7,473 bases of DNA from an uncultured Clostridium sp. (GTDB taxonomy: Bacteria; Bacillota; Clostridia; TANB77; CAG-508): NCBI GenBank assembly GCA_947428535.1, contig CANEMG010000042.1, forward strand, positions 1 to 7,473, given 5' to 3'. The position numbers and the translations under genes are program-made. Below, one piece after another: positions 1-6,464 of this stretch (position 1 is the first letter of the stretch; each line of letters starts with the position of its first letter). The notes beneath the pieces were generated by a model. It was not told the DNA's origin. It did no database searches and saw nothing but the letters and a program-made list of their open reading frames with translations.

Positions 1-300
1 AAAAATGAATCTGTAGCTTTTAGAAAAGGTGAAGACTTAAAAGAAGCTAAAAAAGTAGCAGAAAAAATGAAAGAAATAACTGTAAAAATAGCTGTAAAAG
101 CTGGAGATAATGGAAAATTATTTGGAGGAGTTACAGCAAAAGAAATAGCAGAAACACTAAAAAGTGATTTTGGTATAGATGTAGATAAAAAGAAAGTATT
201 ATTATCAGAAACAATAAAAGTAGCAGGAACTACAAAAGTAGATATAAAGCTAAATGAAGGAGTTGTAGCTACAGTACAAGTAATGGTTGTACCAAAATAA
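1..300 (+). CDS. rplI: 50S ribosomal protein L9, C-terminal part (5' end cut by window edge)
   Basis: This is the C-terminal 99 residues of large-subunit ribosomal protein L9, which binds 23S rRNA and reaches out from the base of the L1 stalk. The reading frame is open from base 1, so an internal ATG at 67 is not the start. Family length is about 148 residues, so roughly 50 N-terminal residues (the rRNA-binding N domain) lie outside the window. The visible part begins in the charged connecting helix (residues about 1-25), followed by the C-terminal domain with the family-typical run KAGDNGKLFGGVTAKEIAE, then an IDVDKKKV segment and a closing strand ending in VVPK. It ends with TAA 22 bp before dnaB on the same strand, a common pairing in Firmicutes that suggests co-transcription. 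The identification rests on recalled family sequence; I am confident of it. Confidence 0.95.
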   Translation, partial: KNESVAFRKGEDLKEAKKVAEKMKEITVKIAVKAGDNGKLFGGVTAKEIAETLKSDFGIDVDKKKVLLSETIKVAGTTKVDIKLNEGVVATVQVMVVPK

Positions 301-322
301 ACAATATTAAAGAGGTATAAAA

Positions 323-1666
323 ATGGAGTTAGGAAAAATACCACCACATGATATAGAAGCAGAACAAGCAATATTAGGTTGTATGTTAACAGATAAAGAT
401 TCTGTTATAAGTGCAATAGAAGTTTTAAAAGAAGATGCTTTTTATAGAGAAGATAATAAAGCAATTTATTCAGCTATACTAGGTTTATATGCTAAAAGTG
501 AACCTATAGATATAATAACTGTAAAAGCAGAACTTGTTGAAAGTGGAAAATTTGAAAGGGTGGGAGGATTAGAGTATTTAGCAAGCCTTCCAGAAAGAGT
601 TCCAACAACTGCTAATGTTGAAAAATATATTAAAATTGTTGAAGAAAAATCAATGCTTAGAAATTTAATAAATTCTGCAAATGAATTAGTTTCACTAGGA
701 TATGATGAATCAGAAGATGTAGATCAAATAATGGATTTAGCAGAAAAAAAGATTTTTGATTTAGCTCAAAAGAAAAATACAAAAGGATATACAGCAATAA
801 AAGATGTTTTAGTAGAATCTTTTGCAAAATTAGAAGAATTATATAATAGAAAAGGTAGAATAAGTGGAACACCAACAGGGTTTGCAGATTTAGATTTAAA
901 AACATCAGGACTTCATAATTCAGATTTACTAATAGTTGCAGCAAGACCTGCTATGGGTAAATCTGCATTTGCAATAAATTTAGCAACAAATGTAGCTTTA
1001 CAAGCTGGAAAGCCAGTAGCAATATTTAACCTAGAGATGTCAAAAGAACAAGTAGGAAACAGAATTTTATGTAGTGAAGCAATGGTAGATAGCAATAAAA
1101 TAAGAACAGGACAAGTAGAAGATGATGATTGGGTAAAGCTTGCCTCAACATTAGGAAGACTTTCAGAAGCGCCAATTTATATAGATGATACAGCAGGTAT
1201 ATCAATAATGGAAATACGTGCTAAATGTAGAAAGCTAAAATTGGAAAGAGATATAGGATTAGTAGTAATAGATTATTTACAACTTATACAAGGAAGTGGC
1301 GGTAAGAATACAAGCCGTGAGCAAGAAATTTCAGAGATAAGTAGATCTTTAAAAATATTAGCAAAAGAATTAGATATACCAGTTATAGCTTTATCACAGC
1401 TTTCACGTAGTGTTGAAAAACGAGATGATAAAAGACCAATGCTATCAGACTTAAGAGAGTCAGGAGCAATAGAGCAAGATGCTGATATAGTAATATTTCT
1501 TTATAGAGATGATTATTATAACGAAGATAGTGAAAAGAAAAATGTAGCAGAAGTAATTTTAGCTAAACACAGAGGTGGTTCAACAGGAACAGTAGATTTA
1601 GCTTGGCTTCCAAGTTATACTAAGTTTGCAAACTTAGAAAGAAGATTTTTTGAAGAAGAACAATGA
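323..1666 (+). CDS. dnaB: Replicative DNA helicase DnaB (DnaC in Bacillus nomenclature)
   Basis: Hexameric 5'-3' replicative helicase that unwinds DNA ahead of the replisome and interacts with DnaG primase. At 447 aa it has normal family length. The N-terminal primase-interacting domain starts with the typical PPHDIEAEQAILGCML (residues 7-22) and runs to about 110, followed by a helical linker to about 180. The RecA-like ATPase domain starts near TPTGFADLD (183-191). Walker A is ARPAMGKS (207-214), Walker B is LVVIDYLQLI (313-322), then SQLSRSVEKR (358-367), DLRESGAIEQDAD (376-388) and the KHRGGSTGT segment (415-423) that carries the trans-acting arginine region. No intein is present. The start is supported by AGAGG at 311-315, 7 nt upstream of the ATG. 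The stop codon TGA (1664-1666) is also the first three bases of the palindromic element that follows, so the present C-terminus may be set by that element. Probably co-transcribed with rplI. Confidence 0.97.
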   Translation: MELGKIPPHDIEAEQAILGCMLTDKDSVISAIEVLKEDAFYREDNKAIYSAILGLYAKSEPIDIITVKAELVESGKFERVGGLEYLASLPERVPTTANVEKYIKIVEEKSMLRNLINSANELVSLGYDESEDVDQIMDLAEKKIFDLAQKKNTKGYTAIKDVLVESFAKLEELYNRKGRISGTPTGFADLDLKTSGLHNSDLLIVAARPAMGKSAFAINLATNVALQAGKPVAIFNLEMSKEQVGNRILCSEAMVDSNKIRTGQVEDDDWVKLASTLGRLSEAPIYIDDTAGISIMEIRAKCRKLKLERDIGLVVIDYLQLIQGSGGKNTSREQEISEISRSLKILAKELDIPVIALSQLSRSVEKRDDKRPMLSDLRESGAIEQDADIVIFLYRDDYYNEDSEKKNVAEVILAKHRGGSTGTVDLAWLPSYTKFANLERRFFEEEQ

Positions 1667-1786
1667 CCAATTGGGGACGCATGTTTTTGGACATAAATGA
1701 CCTGAAATTAACGTATGTTTAAAAAATTGAAACATACGTTAAAAAGTGGACAAAAATGTCCAAAAACATGCGTCCCTGATTGGTCA
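1664..1786. repeat. 123-bp near-perfect palindrome, REP/MITE-like element between dnaB and tilS
   Basis: The two 31-nt arms, 1664-1694 and 1756-1786, are inverted copies matching at 29 of 31 positions. The two exceptions (1672/1778 and 1673/1777) are T-G and G-T pairs, so in RNA the arm could pair along its full length. A second inverted repeat of 13 bp (1708-1720 with 1730-1742, 9-nt loop) has exactly the same centre (1725), and the two stems are separated by a symmetric 13 x 13 unpaired stretch. The arms carry GGGACGCATGTTTTTGGACA, more GC-rich in part than the host genes. A smaller alternative hairpin, TGGACA-AAAA-TGTCCA, lies at 1747-1762. No transposase is encoded. I infer a non-autonomous palindromic element of the kind mobilised by REP-associated (Y1/IS200-like) transposases. 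No clear target duplication is seen. In RNA it would form a large hairpin between dnaB and tilS. No T-run follows it, so it is not a standard terminator. Confidence 0.8.
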
Positions 1787-1792
1787 GAGAAT

Positions 1793-1796
1793 GGAG
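1793..1796 (+). promoter_or_regulatory. Ribosome binding site that fixes the tilS start
   Basis: GGAG sits 5 nt upstream of ATG 1802, just outside the palindromic element. The earlier in-frame ATG at 1715 lies inside the element, has no purine-rich site before it, and would add 29 residues encoded only by the repeat arm. The 1802 start is therefore preferred. Confidence 0.75.
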
Positions 1797-1801
1797 AAAA
1801 A

Positions 1802-2824
1802 ATGTTAAAAGAAAAAGTTTTAACTGCAATAAAAAAATATAATTTAATAGAGCCTAATGATAAAATTGTGCTAGGAGTTTCTGGTGGTCCAGATTCTATT
1901 TCAATGCTTCATATACTAAATGAGCTAAGAAAAGAACAAAAATTGGATTTTGATATATATGTAGCTCATATTAATCATGGTATAAGAGAAAATGCCAAAC
2001 GCGATGAGAAGTTTGTTAGTAACTTTTGTAAGGAAATTGGTGTAGAGTGTTATATCTTAAATACAAATATTAGGGAGAGTGCAGAAAAGGAAAAAAGAGG
2101 TTTAGAAGAAACTGGAAGAATTGTTAGATATAAATTTTTTGATGAAGTTTTAGATAAAACACATTCAAATAAAATAGCAATTGCACATAATCAAAATGAT
2201 AATGTGGAAACTGTTATTATGAATATTGCAAGAGGTAGCGGATTAGCAGGATTAAAGGGAATTGAAGCTAAAAATGGAAAATATATTAGACCACTAATTG
2301 AATGTAAAAGAGAAGAAATTGAAGAATATTGTGAAAAAGAAAATTTAAAACCAAGACATGATGAATCAAATGATGAGAATATTTATACAAGAAACAAGAT
2401 AAGAAATATAGCAATTCCATACATAAAAAAAGAATTAAATCCTAATATAATTGATACTATAAGTAGATTATCAGATATTGTAAAAGATGATTTAAATTAT
2501 TTAGATATTCAAACAAAAGAAGCATATAATAATATGTGCATAGAAGAAAAAAATATCACAGAAAATGTATATAATGTGGAAAAAGAGGCTAAAATTATAT
2601 TAGATGTTAAAAAATTTAATAAACAGAATATAGCAATTCAAAAGAGAGTAATTTTGTATGCAATAAATAAGCTATTTGGAACAACAAAAGGCATTGAAAA
2701 GATACATATAGAAGATATGATAAAACTTTGTAACAATAATATTGGAAATAAATATCTAACTCCAAATAAGAAAACAAAAATTGTAATCAAAAATAAAAAA
2801 ATATACATCGAGACTGTAATATAA
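1802..2824 (+). CDS. tilS: tRNA(Ile)-lysidine synthetase TilS, short form
   Basis: ATP-dependent enzyme that converts the wobble cytidine (C34) of tRNA-Ile(CAU) to lysidine, which changes its decoding to AUA and its charging to isoleucine. It is normally essential. Numbered from the start at 1802 (340 aa): the PP-loop is SGGPDS (27-32), followed by AHINHGIRENAKRD (55-68), then the family block AHNQNDNVETVIMNIARG (128-145), GSGLAGLKGI (145-154), IRPLI (162-166) and YTRNKIRNIAIPYI (195-208). Residues about 210-340 form a lysine- and asparagine-rich helical region. The usual C-terminal TilS domain with its RxGDR-type motif is not visible, and the chain ends at 340 aa, whereas Bacillus and E. coli TilS have roughly 430-470 residues. 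Short two-domain TilS proteins are known (Aquifex), so it may still be active. I found no continuation of the missing domain in the following 154 bp. Co-directional with dnaB across the palindrome. A longer frame starting at 1715 is possible but unlikely. Confidence 0.93.
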   Translation: MLKEKVLTAIKKYNLIEPNDKIVLGVSGGPDSISMLHILNELRKEQKLDFDIYVAHINHGIRENAKRDEKFVSNFCKEIGVECYILNTNIRESAEKEKRGLEETGRIVRYKFFDEVLDKTHSNKIAIAHNQNDNVETVIMNIARGSGLAGLKGIEAKNGKYIRPLIECKREEIEEYCEKENLKPRHDESNDENIYTRNKIRNIAIPYIKKELNPNIIDTISRLSDIVKDDLNYLDIQTKEAYNNMCIEEKNITENVYNVEKEAKIILDVKKFNKQNIAIQKRVILYAINKLFGTTKGIEKIHIEDMIKLCNNNIGNKYLTPNKKTKIVIKNKKIYIETVI

Positions 2825-2883
2825 GTAGCCGTAAAGGCTTAAAAATGCAAATGTTACAGAATTATTATTTTTGAAATAAGGTA

Positions 2884-2912
2884 TTGAAAAAGGAATTTTA
2901 CTATGCTATATT
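2884..2912 (+). promoter_or_regulatory. Predicted extended -10 sigma-A promoter for ftsH
   Basis: TTGAAA (2884-2889), a 17-bp spacer, then TATATT (2907-2912) preceded by TGC at 2904-2906, which is an extended -10 arrangement. Transcription would start near A2919, giving a leader of about 60 nt before the ftsH start. It lies in the 154-bp gap between tilS and ftsH. That gap holds no other gene that I can see and no convincing terminator for tilS. Confidence 0.65.
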
Positions 2913-2964
2913 TTATCCAACAATAAAATTAGTGAAAGAACAAAACGTTCTGTAAGCAGAATAT

Positions 2965-2969
2965 GGAGG
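2965..2969 (+). promoter_or_regulatory. Ribosome binding site that supports the TTG start of ftsH
   Basis: A full GGAGG is 9 nt upstream of TTG 2979-2981. The nearby ATG at 2963 is out of frame. The predicted protein begins with a short charged stretch and then the first membrane segment, as FtsH proteins normally do, so the TTG codon is accepted as the start. Confidence 0.75.
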
Positions 2970-2978
2970 AATTTAATT

Positions 2979-4796
2979 TTGAAGAATGGAATTAAGACAT
3001 TAGCAGTATGGCTAATATTAGGTATCATTTTTATAGGATTATTAAATGCAGCATTTAATGATCCAGAAACAAAGATGAGTTATTCTGAATTAATAGGTAA
3101 AATATCATCAGGAGAAGTTTCAGAAATTGAAATAGCTTCTGATAAATCAACTGCATATGTAACTTTAAAAGGATCAGAATCTACATCTAAAGCATCACAA
3201 AAAGAAGTTACAATACCTAGTTTAGATGCATTTATGGATCAGGTATCTAATAATATAGTAAGTGGACAATTAACATTAACACAAGAAGAAGAATCAATAA
3301 TAATGACTGTGCTTAGTGCATTTTCACCATTTATTATATTAATAGTATTTTTAATATTCTGGTTATTACTTATGAATCCAAATCAAAATAATAACAAATC
3401 AATGACTTTTGGAAAAAGCAAAGCTAGAATGTTAAATTCAAATGATGAAAAAACAAAAGTAACATTTAAAGATGTTGCAGGAATTGAAGAAGAAAAAGAG
3501 GAATTAGCAGAAATAGTAGAATTTTTAAAAGCACCTAAAAAGTTTACAGATATGGGAGCTAGAATTCCAAAAGGAGTTTTATTAGTAGGTCATCCAGGAA
3601 CTGGTAAAACATTACTTGCAAAAGCAGTAGCAGGAGAGGCAGGAGTACCATTCTTTATTATAAGTGGTTCTGACTTTGTTGAAATGTTTGTTGGTGTTGG
3701 TGCTTCAAGAGTAAGAGATTTGTTTGATCAAGCTAAGAAAAATGCACCATGTATAATATTTATAGATGAAATTGATGCAGTAGGACGTCAAAGAGGTGCA
3801 GGACTTGGTGGAGGACATGATGAAAGAGAACAAACATTAAATCAATTATTAGTTGAAATGGATGGATTCGCAGCTAATGAAGGTGTAATAGTAATGGCTG
3901 CAACAAACAGACCAGATGTATTAGATAAAGCTTTATTAAGAGCTGGAAGATTTGATAGACAAATAGTAGTAGGATCACCAGATATAAAAGCAAGAGAAGA
4001 AATATTAAAAGTGCATGCAAGAAAGAAAAAACTTTCTGATGATGTAGATTTATCTACAATAGCTAGAAATACAGCAGGGTTTGTTGGAGCAGATTTAGAA
4101 AATATTTTGAATGAAGCAGCATTATTAGCAGCAAGAAGAGATAAAACAGAAATAGGAATGTTAGAAATAGAAGATGCGATGGTAAAAGTAACTATAGGAC
4201 CAGAGAAAAAATCAAGAGTAATAAGTGATAGAGAAAAGAAACTTGTTGCTTTCCATGAAGCAGGTCATGCAGTTGCAAGTAGATTTTTACCAACACAAGA
4301 TGCAGTACATCAAATATCAATTATTCCTAGAGGAATGGCTGGTGGTTATACAATGTATAGACCATCAGAAGATAAACAATTTATGAGTAAATCTGAAATG
4401 GAAGAACAAATTATATCATTATTAGGAGGTAGAGTTGCCGAAGAATTAGTTTTAGGAGATATTTCTACAGGAGCAAGTAATGATATTGAAAGAGCTTCAA
4501 AGATAGCTAGAAGTATGGTTACTAAATATGGTATGAGTAAACGTTTAGGAGCAATTACATTTGGTTCAGGACAAGAGGAAGTATTCTTAGGAAGAGACTT
4601 TACTCAACAAAAGAACTTTAGTGAAGAAACTTCTGGATTAATAGATGAAGAAGTTAAGAAAATAATAGACACAGCTTACCAAAATACGGTAGATATTTTA
4701 AATGCCAATATGGAAAAATTACAAAGAGTAGCAGGTGTCTTATTGGAAAGAGAAAAGATAGATGGAGAAGAGTTCGAAGCAATTATGAATTCATAA
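2979..4796 (+). CDS. ftsH: ATP-dependent membrane zinc metalloprotease FtsH
   Basis: Membrane-anchored hexameric AAA+ protease that pulls unfolded, regulatory and misassembled membrane proteins into a zinc protease chamber. At 605 aa it is within the usual range. The order is: membrane segment 1 (about residues 7-25), an extracytoplasmic loop to about 107, membrane segment 2 (about 113-132), and the AAA module from about 160. The module has Walker A GHPGTGKT (204-211), pore loop FVGV (237-240), Walker [10 protein letters not shown] (259-267), and the second region of homology ending RAGRFDRQ (321-328). The M41 protease domain has the zinc site HEAGH (426-430) with the likely third ligand Asp 502 in GASNDIERA. 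Two positions differ from the common consensus: His for Pro in GPPGTGKT, and Ala for Pro in LRPGRFDR. All catalytic residues are present, so I expect an active enzyme. The start is TTG with GGAGG 9 nt upstream. It has its own promoter and terminator. The hpt gene often found just upstream in Firmicutes is missing. Confidence 0.97.
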   Translation: MKNGIKTLAVWLILGIIFIGLLNAAFNDPETKMSYSELIGKISSGEVSEIEIASDKSTAYVTLKGSESTSKASQKEVTIPSLDAFMDQVSNNIVSGQLTLTQEEESIIMTVLSAFSPFIILIVFLIFWLLLMNPNQNNNKSMTFGKSKARMLNSNDEKTKVTFKDVAGIEEEKEELAEIVEFLKAPKKFTDMGARIPKGVLLVGHPGTGKTLLAKAVAGEAGVPFFIISGSDFVEMFVGVGASRVRDLFDQAKKNAPCIIFIDEIDAVGRQRGAGLGGGHDEREQTLNQLLVEMDGFAANEGVIVMAATNRPDVLDKALLRAGRFDRQIVVGSPDIKAREEILKVHARKKKLSDDVDLSTIARNTAGFVGADLENILNEAALLAARRDKTEIGMLEIEDAMVKVTIGPEKKSRVISDREKKLVAFHEAGHAVASRFLPTQDAVHQISIIPRGMAGGYTMYRPSEDKQFMSKSEMEEQIISLLGGRVAEELVLGDISTGASNDIERASKIARSMVTKYGMSKRLGAITFGSGQEEVFLGRDFTQQKNFSEETSGLIDEEVKKIIDTAYQNTVDILNANMEKLQRVAGVLLEREKIDGEEFEAIMNS

Positions 4797-4827
4797 ACTC
4801 CTTAAATATATCTAATTAAATACTAAA

Positions 4828-4872
4828 AACAAAAGTGAATTTTAAAGATAATCTTTGAAGTTCACTTTTGTT
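4828..4872 (+). terminator. Long A/U-rich hairpin terminator after ftsH
   Basis: AACAAAAGTGAA (4828-4839) pairs perfectly with 4861-4872, and the stem continues inward from 4840/4860 to 4847/4853 with only two T-G wobbles. This gives about 20 continuous pairs around a 5-nt loop. The 3' arm is T-rich (CTTTTGTTATATTAT), serving as the U-tract. It starts 31 bp after the ftsH stop. Because both arms are A- or T-rich it could also act on the opposite strand, although no leftward transcript is evident here. Confidence 0.75.
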
Positions 4873-4949
4873 ATATTATAAGAGATTTTTCCAAAATTCC
4901 TATAATTTTTAAATATGAAAACTAAAAGCCAATAAAATGCAGATTATAA

Positions 4950-4978
4950 TTGACTTTTGAATAATATGAGCGTATAAT
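4950..4978 (+). promoter_or_regulatory. Near-consensus sigma-A promoter for the purine permease
   Basis: TTGACT (4950-4955), a 17-bp spacer and a perfect TATAAT (4973-4978). The predicted start is near 4983-4986, giving a leader of about 48 nt before ATG 5033. That is too short for a purine riboswitch aptamer, and I see none further upstream. The 4873-4949 stretch between the ftsH terminator and this promoter is AT-rich and shows nothing else that I can support. Confidence 0.8.
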
Positions 4979-4996
4979 GATTATGTTAATAATAAT

Positions 4997-5010
4997 TGCA
5001 CATATGTGCA
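4997..5010. promoter_or_regulatory. Perfect 14-bp palindrome in the permease leader, candidate operator
   Basis: TGCACATATGTGCA reads the same on both strands. It begins about 12-14 nt after the predicted transcription start and ends 10 nt before the ribosome binding site. This is a typical place for a dimeric repressor that blocks elongating or initiating polymerase. As RNA it could form only a 5-bp stem with a 4-nt loop, so a protein site seems more likely. The binding protein is not encoded in this window and I do not recognise the motif as a known regulator's box. Confidence 0.45.
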
Positions 5011-5020
5011 CATCACCAAA

Positions 5021-5026
5021 GGAGGG
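5021..5026 (+). promoter_or_regulatory. Ribosome binding site that fixes the permease start
   Basis: GGAGGG lies 7 nt upstream of ATG 5033. An in-frame GTG at 5006 falls inside the leader palindrome and upstream of this site, so the nine extra residues it would add are not expected to be translated. Confidence 0.8.
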
Positions 5027-5032
5027 AACTTT

Positions 5033-6397
5033 ATGAGGCAATTAGAAAAAATTTTTAAATTGCGGGAAAACAAAACGACATTGAGAACAGAGGCGCTGGC
5101 GGGAATCACAACTTTTATGACAATGGCATATATTTTGGCTGTGAATCCATCAATCCTTTCTGCAGCGGGAATGGATAGAAATGCCGTGTTTGTTGCTACT
5201 GTTTTGGCATCAGCTATCGGAACATTACTGATGGCGGTACTGGCAAATTATCCATTTGCACTGGCACCGGGTATGGGGTTAAATGCATTTTTTGCATATA
5301 CTGTTGTACTGGGAATGGGATATAGCTGGCAATTTGCGTTAACGGCAGTATTAGTTGAAGGTATCTTATTTATCATTTTATCTTTGACTAATGTTCGTGA
5401 ATCAATATTTAACTCTATTCCACAAACACTGAAGTATGCAGTTTCAGCCGGAATAGGATTGTTTATTGCATTTATTGGTTTGCAAAACGCCAAAATTGTA
5501 GTACCGAGCGAGTCTACTTGTGTGGGGTTATTTGATTTTTCAAGCGCTTCAAAAACCGAAACGGTCACTGTTGTGTTAACAATGGTAGGCATATTGATTA
5601 CAGCCTGGCTACTTATCAAGAAAGTTAAAGGTGGAATCCTTTTTGGTATCTTGATAACGTGGGGGTTAGGAATCGTTTGTCAACTGGCAGGTATTTATGT
5701 ACCAAACCCTGAAATCGGAATGTATAGTTTACTTCCAGATTTTTCACAGGGACTGAACATTGGTGCAATAAGTTCTACTATTGGAAAGTTTGAGTTTAGC
5801 AATATTATTAGCTTGGACTTTTTGGTGGTAATGTTTTCTTTCTTATTTGTGGACATGTTTGATACTTTAGGAACACTTATTGGAGTGGCTTCTAAAGCAG
5901 ATATGCTTGATAAAGAAGGAAAACTGCCTCGGATCAAAGGGGCATTACTGTCAGATTCGATTGCAACGGTGGCGGGAGCATTCTTAGGTACATCGACAAC
6001 TACAACTTTTGTTGAAAGTGCATCAGGTGTTGCAGTAGGAGGAAGAACGGGACTAAGTTCGATAGTAACAGGATTACTGTTTTTGCTGTCACTGTTATTG
6101 TCCCCGATCTTTTTAGCGATTCCATCTTTTGCAACAGCACCAGCATTAGTTATAGTAGGGCTGATGATGCTTGAGTCTGTTTTAAAAATTGATTTTACAG
6201 ATTATACAGAATCTGTTCCGGCATATATATGCATAATTGCTATGCCATTTATGTACAGTATTTCTGAAGGAATATGTATGGGAGTTATCTCCTATGTAGT
6301 AATCAATTTAGTAACAGGAAAAGCAAAAGAAAAGAAGGTTAGCGCAATACTTGTTGTGCTGGCAATAGTATTCATTTTGAAATATATTTTGATATAG
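5033..6397 (+). CDS. pbuG: NCS2 family purine permease, AzgA/PbuG type (guanine/hypoxanthine/adenine uptake)
   Basis: Multi-pass inner-membrane transporter predicted to import purine nucleobases by proton symport, feeding purine salvage. It has 454 aa, normal for the AzgA group. Family signatures are TMAYILAVNP (30-39), ALAPGMGLNAFFAYTVV (76-92), FVDMFDTLGTLIGVASKA (272-289) and the block GTSTTTTFVESASGVA (319-334), where the substrate-contacting residues of NCS2 proteins lie, followed by GGRTGL (336-341). About 12-14 hydrophobic segments are visible. The C-terminus is a short hydrophobic segment ending in LKYILI. Base composition and codons (CTG, GCG, CCG, CGG) differ clearly from dnaB, tilS and ftsH, which suggests transfer from a less AT-rich relative. 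It is a single-gene unit with its own promoter and hairpin terminator. The exact substrate (guanine/hypoxanthine as PbuG/PbuO, or adenine included as AzgA) cannot be decided, so the symbol is provisional. Confidence 0.9.
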   Translation: MRQLEKIFKLRENKTTLRTEALAGITTFMTMAYILAVNPSILSAAGMDRNAVFVATVLASAIGTLLMAVLANYPFALAPGMGLNAFFAYTVVLGMGYSWQFALTAVLVEGILFIILSLTNVRESIFNSIPQTLKYAVSAGIGLFIAFIGLQNAKIVVPSESTCVGLFDFSSASKTETVTVVLTMVGILITAWLLIKKVKGGILFGILITWGLGIVCQLAGIYVPNPEIGMYSLLPDFSQGLNIGAISSTIGKFEFSNIISLDFLVVMFSFLFVDMFDTLGTLIGVASKADMLDKEGKLPRIKGALLSDSIATVAGAFLGTSTTTTFVESASGVAVGGRTGLSSIVTGLLFLLSLLLSPIFLAIPSFATAPALVIVGLMMLESVLKIDFTDYTESVPAYICIIAMPFMYSISEGICMGVISYVVINLVTGKAKEKKVSAILVVLAIVFILKYILI

Positions 6398-6427
6398 AAT
6401 AGGATGAGTATACAATTGAATAGTGTT

Positions 6428-6461
6428 AGAAAGCCCCAGAGAGAAATCTCTGGGGCTTTCT
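6428..6461. terminator. Strong GAAA-loop hairpin terminator shared by convergent genes
   Basis: A perfect 15-bp stem (6428-6442 with 6447-6461) is closed by the tetraloop GAAA (6443-6446). The core is AAGCCCC/GGGGCTT, by far the most GC-rich structure in the window. It begins 31 bp after the permease stop and ends 3 bp before the stop codon of the minus-strand gene, so it can terminate both transcripts. The T-run on the plus side is short and interrupted (CTTTCTGGGTTAATTT), and on the minus side nearly absent beyond the stem. Confidence 0.85.
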
Positions 6462-6464
6462 GGG

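Noticed and set aside
657..1095. Two minus-strand open frames inside dnaB
   Set aside because: They overlap a fully supported dnaB frame, have low-complexity Leu/Phe-rich or featureless products and no ribosome site; they mirror the AT-rich coding strand.
1664..1786. Palindrome as an ordinary intrinsic terminator of dnaB
   Set aside because: The 31-bp stem is far longer than usual, overlaps the stop codon and is not followed by a T-run on the plus strand.
2827..2839. AGCC-GTAAA-GGCT hairpin as a tilS terminator
   Set aside because: The stem has only 4 pairs and no T-run follows it.
2937..2951. LexA/DinR-like box upstream of ftsH (GAAC...GTTC)
   Set aside because: The half-sites are separated by 5 nt, whereas the Firmicutes box needs 4, and the outer bases do not match; no heat-shock CIRCE or CtsR motif is seen either.
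4873..5032. Purine riboswitch upstream of the permease
   Set aside because: The predicted leader is about 48 nt and no three-way junction aptamer core is seen upstream; the only structure is the 14-bp palindrome.
5248..5937. Two minus-strand open frames inside the permease
   Set aside because: They lie opposite conserved NCS2 motifs and have no recognisable features or ribosome sites.
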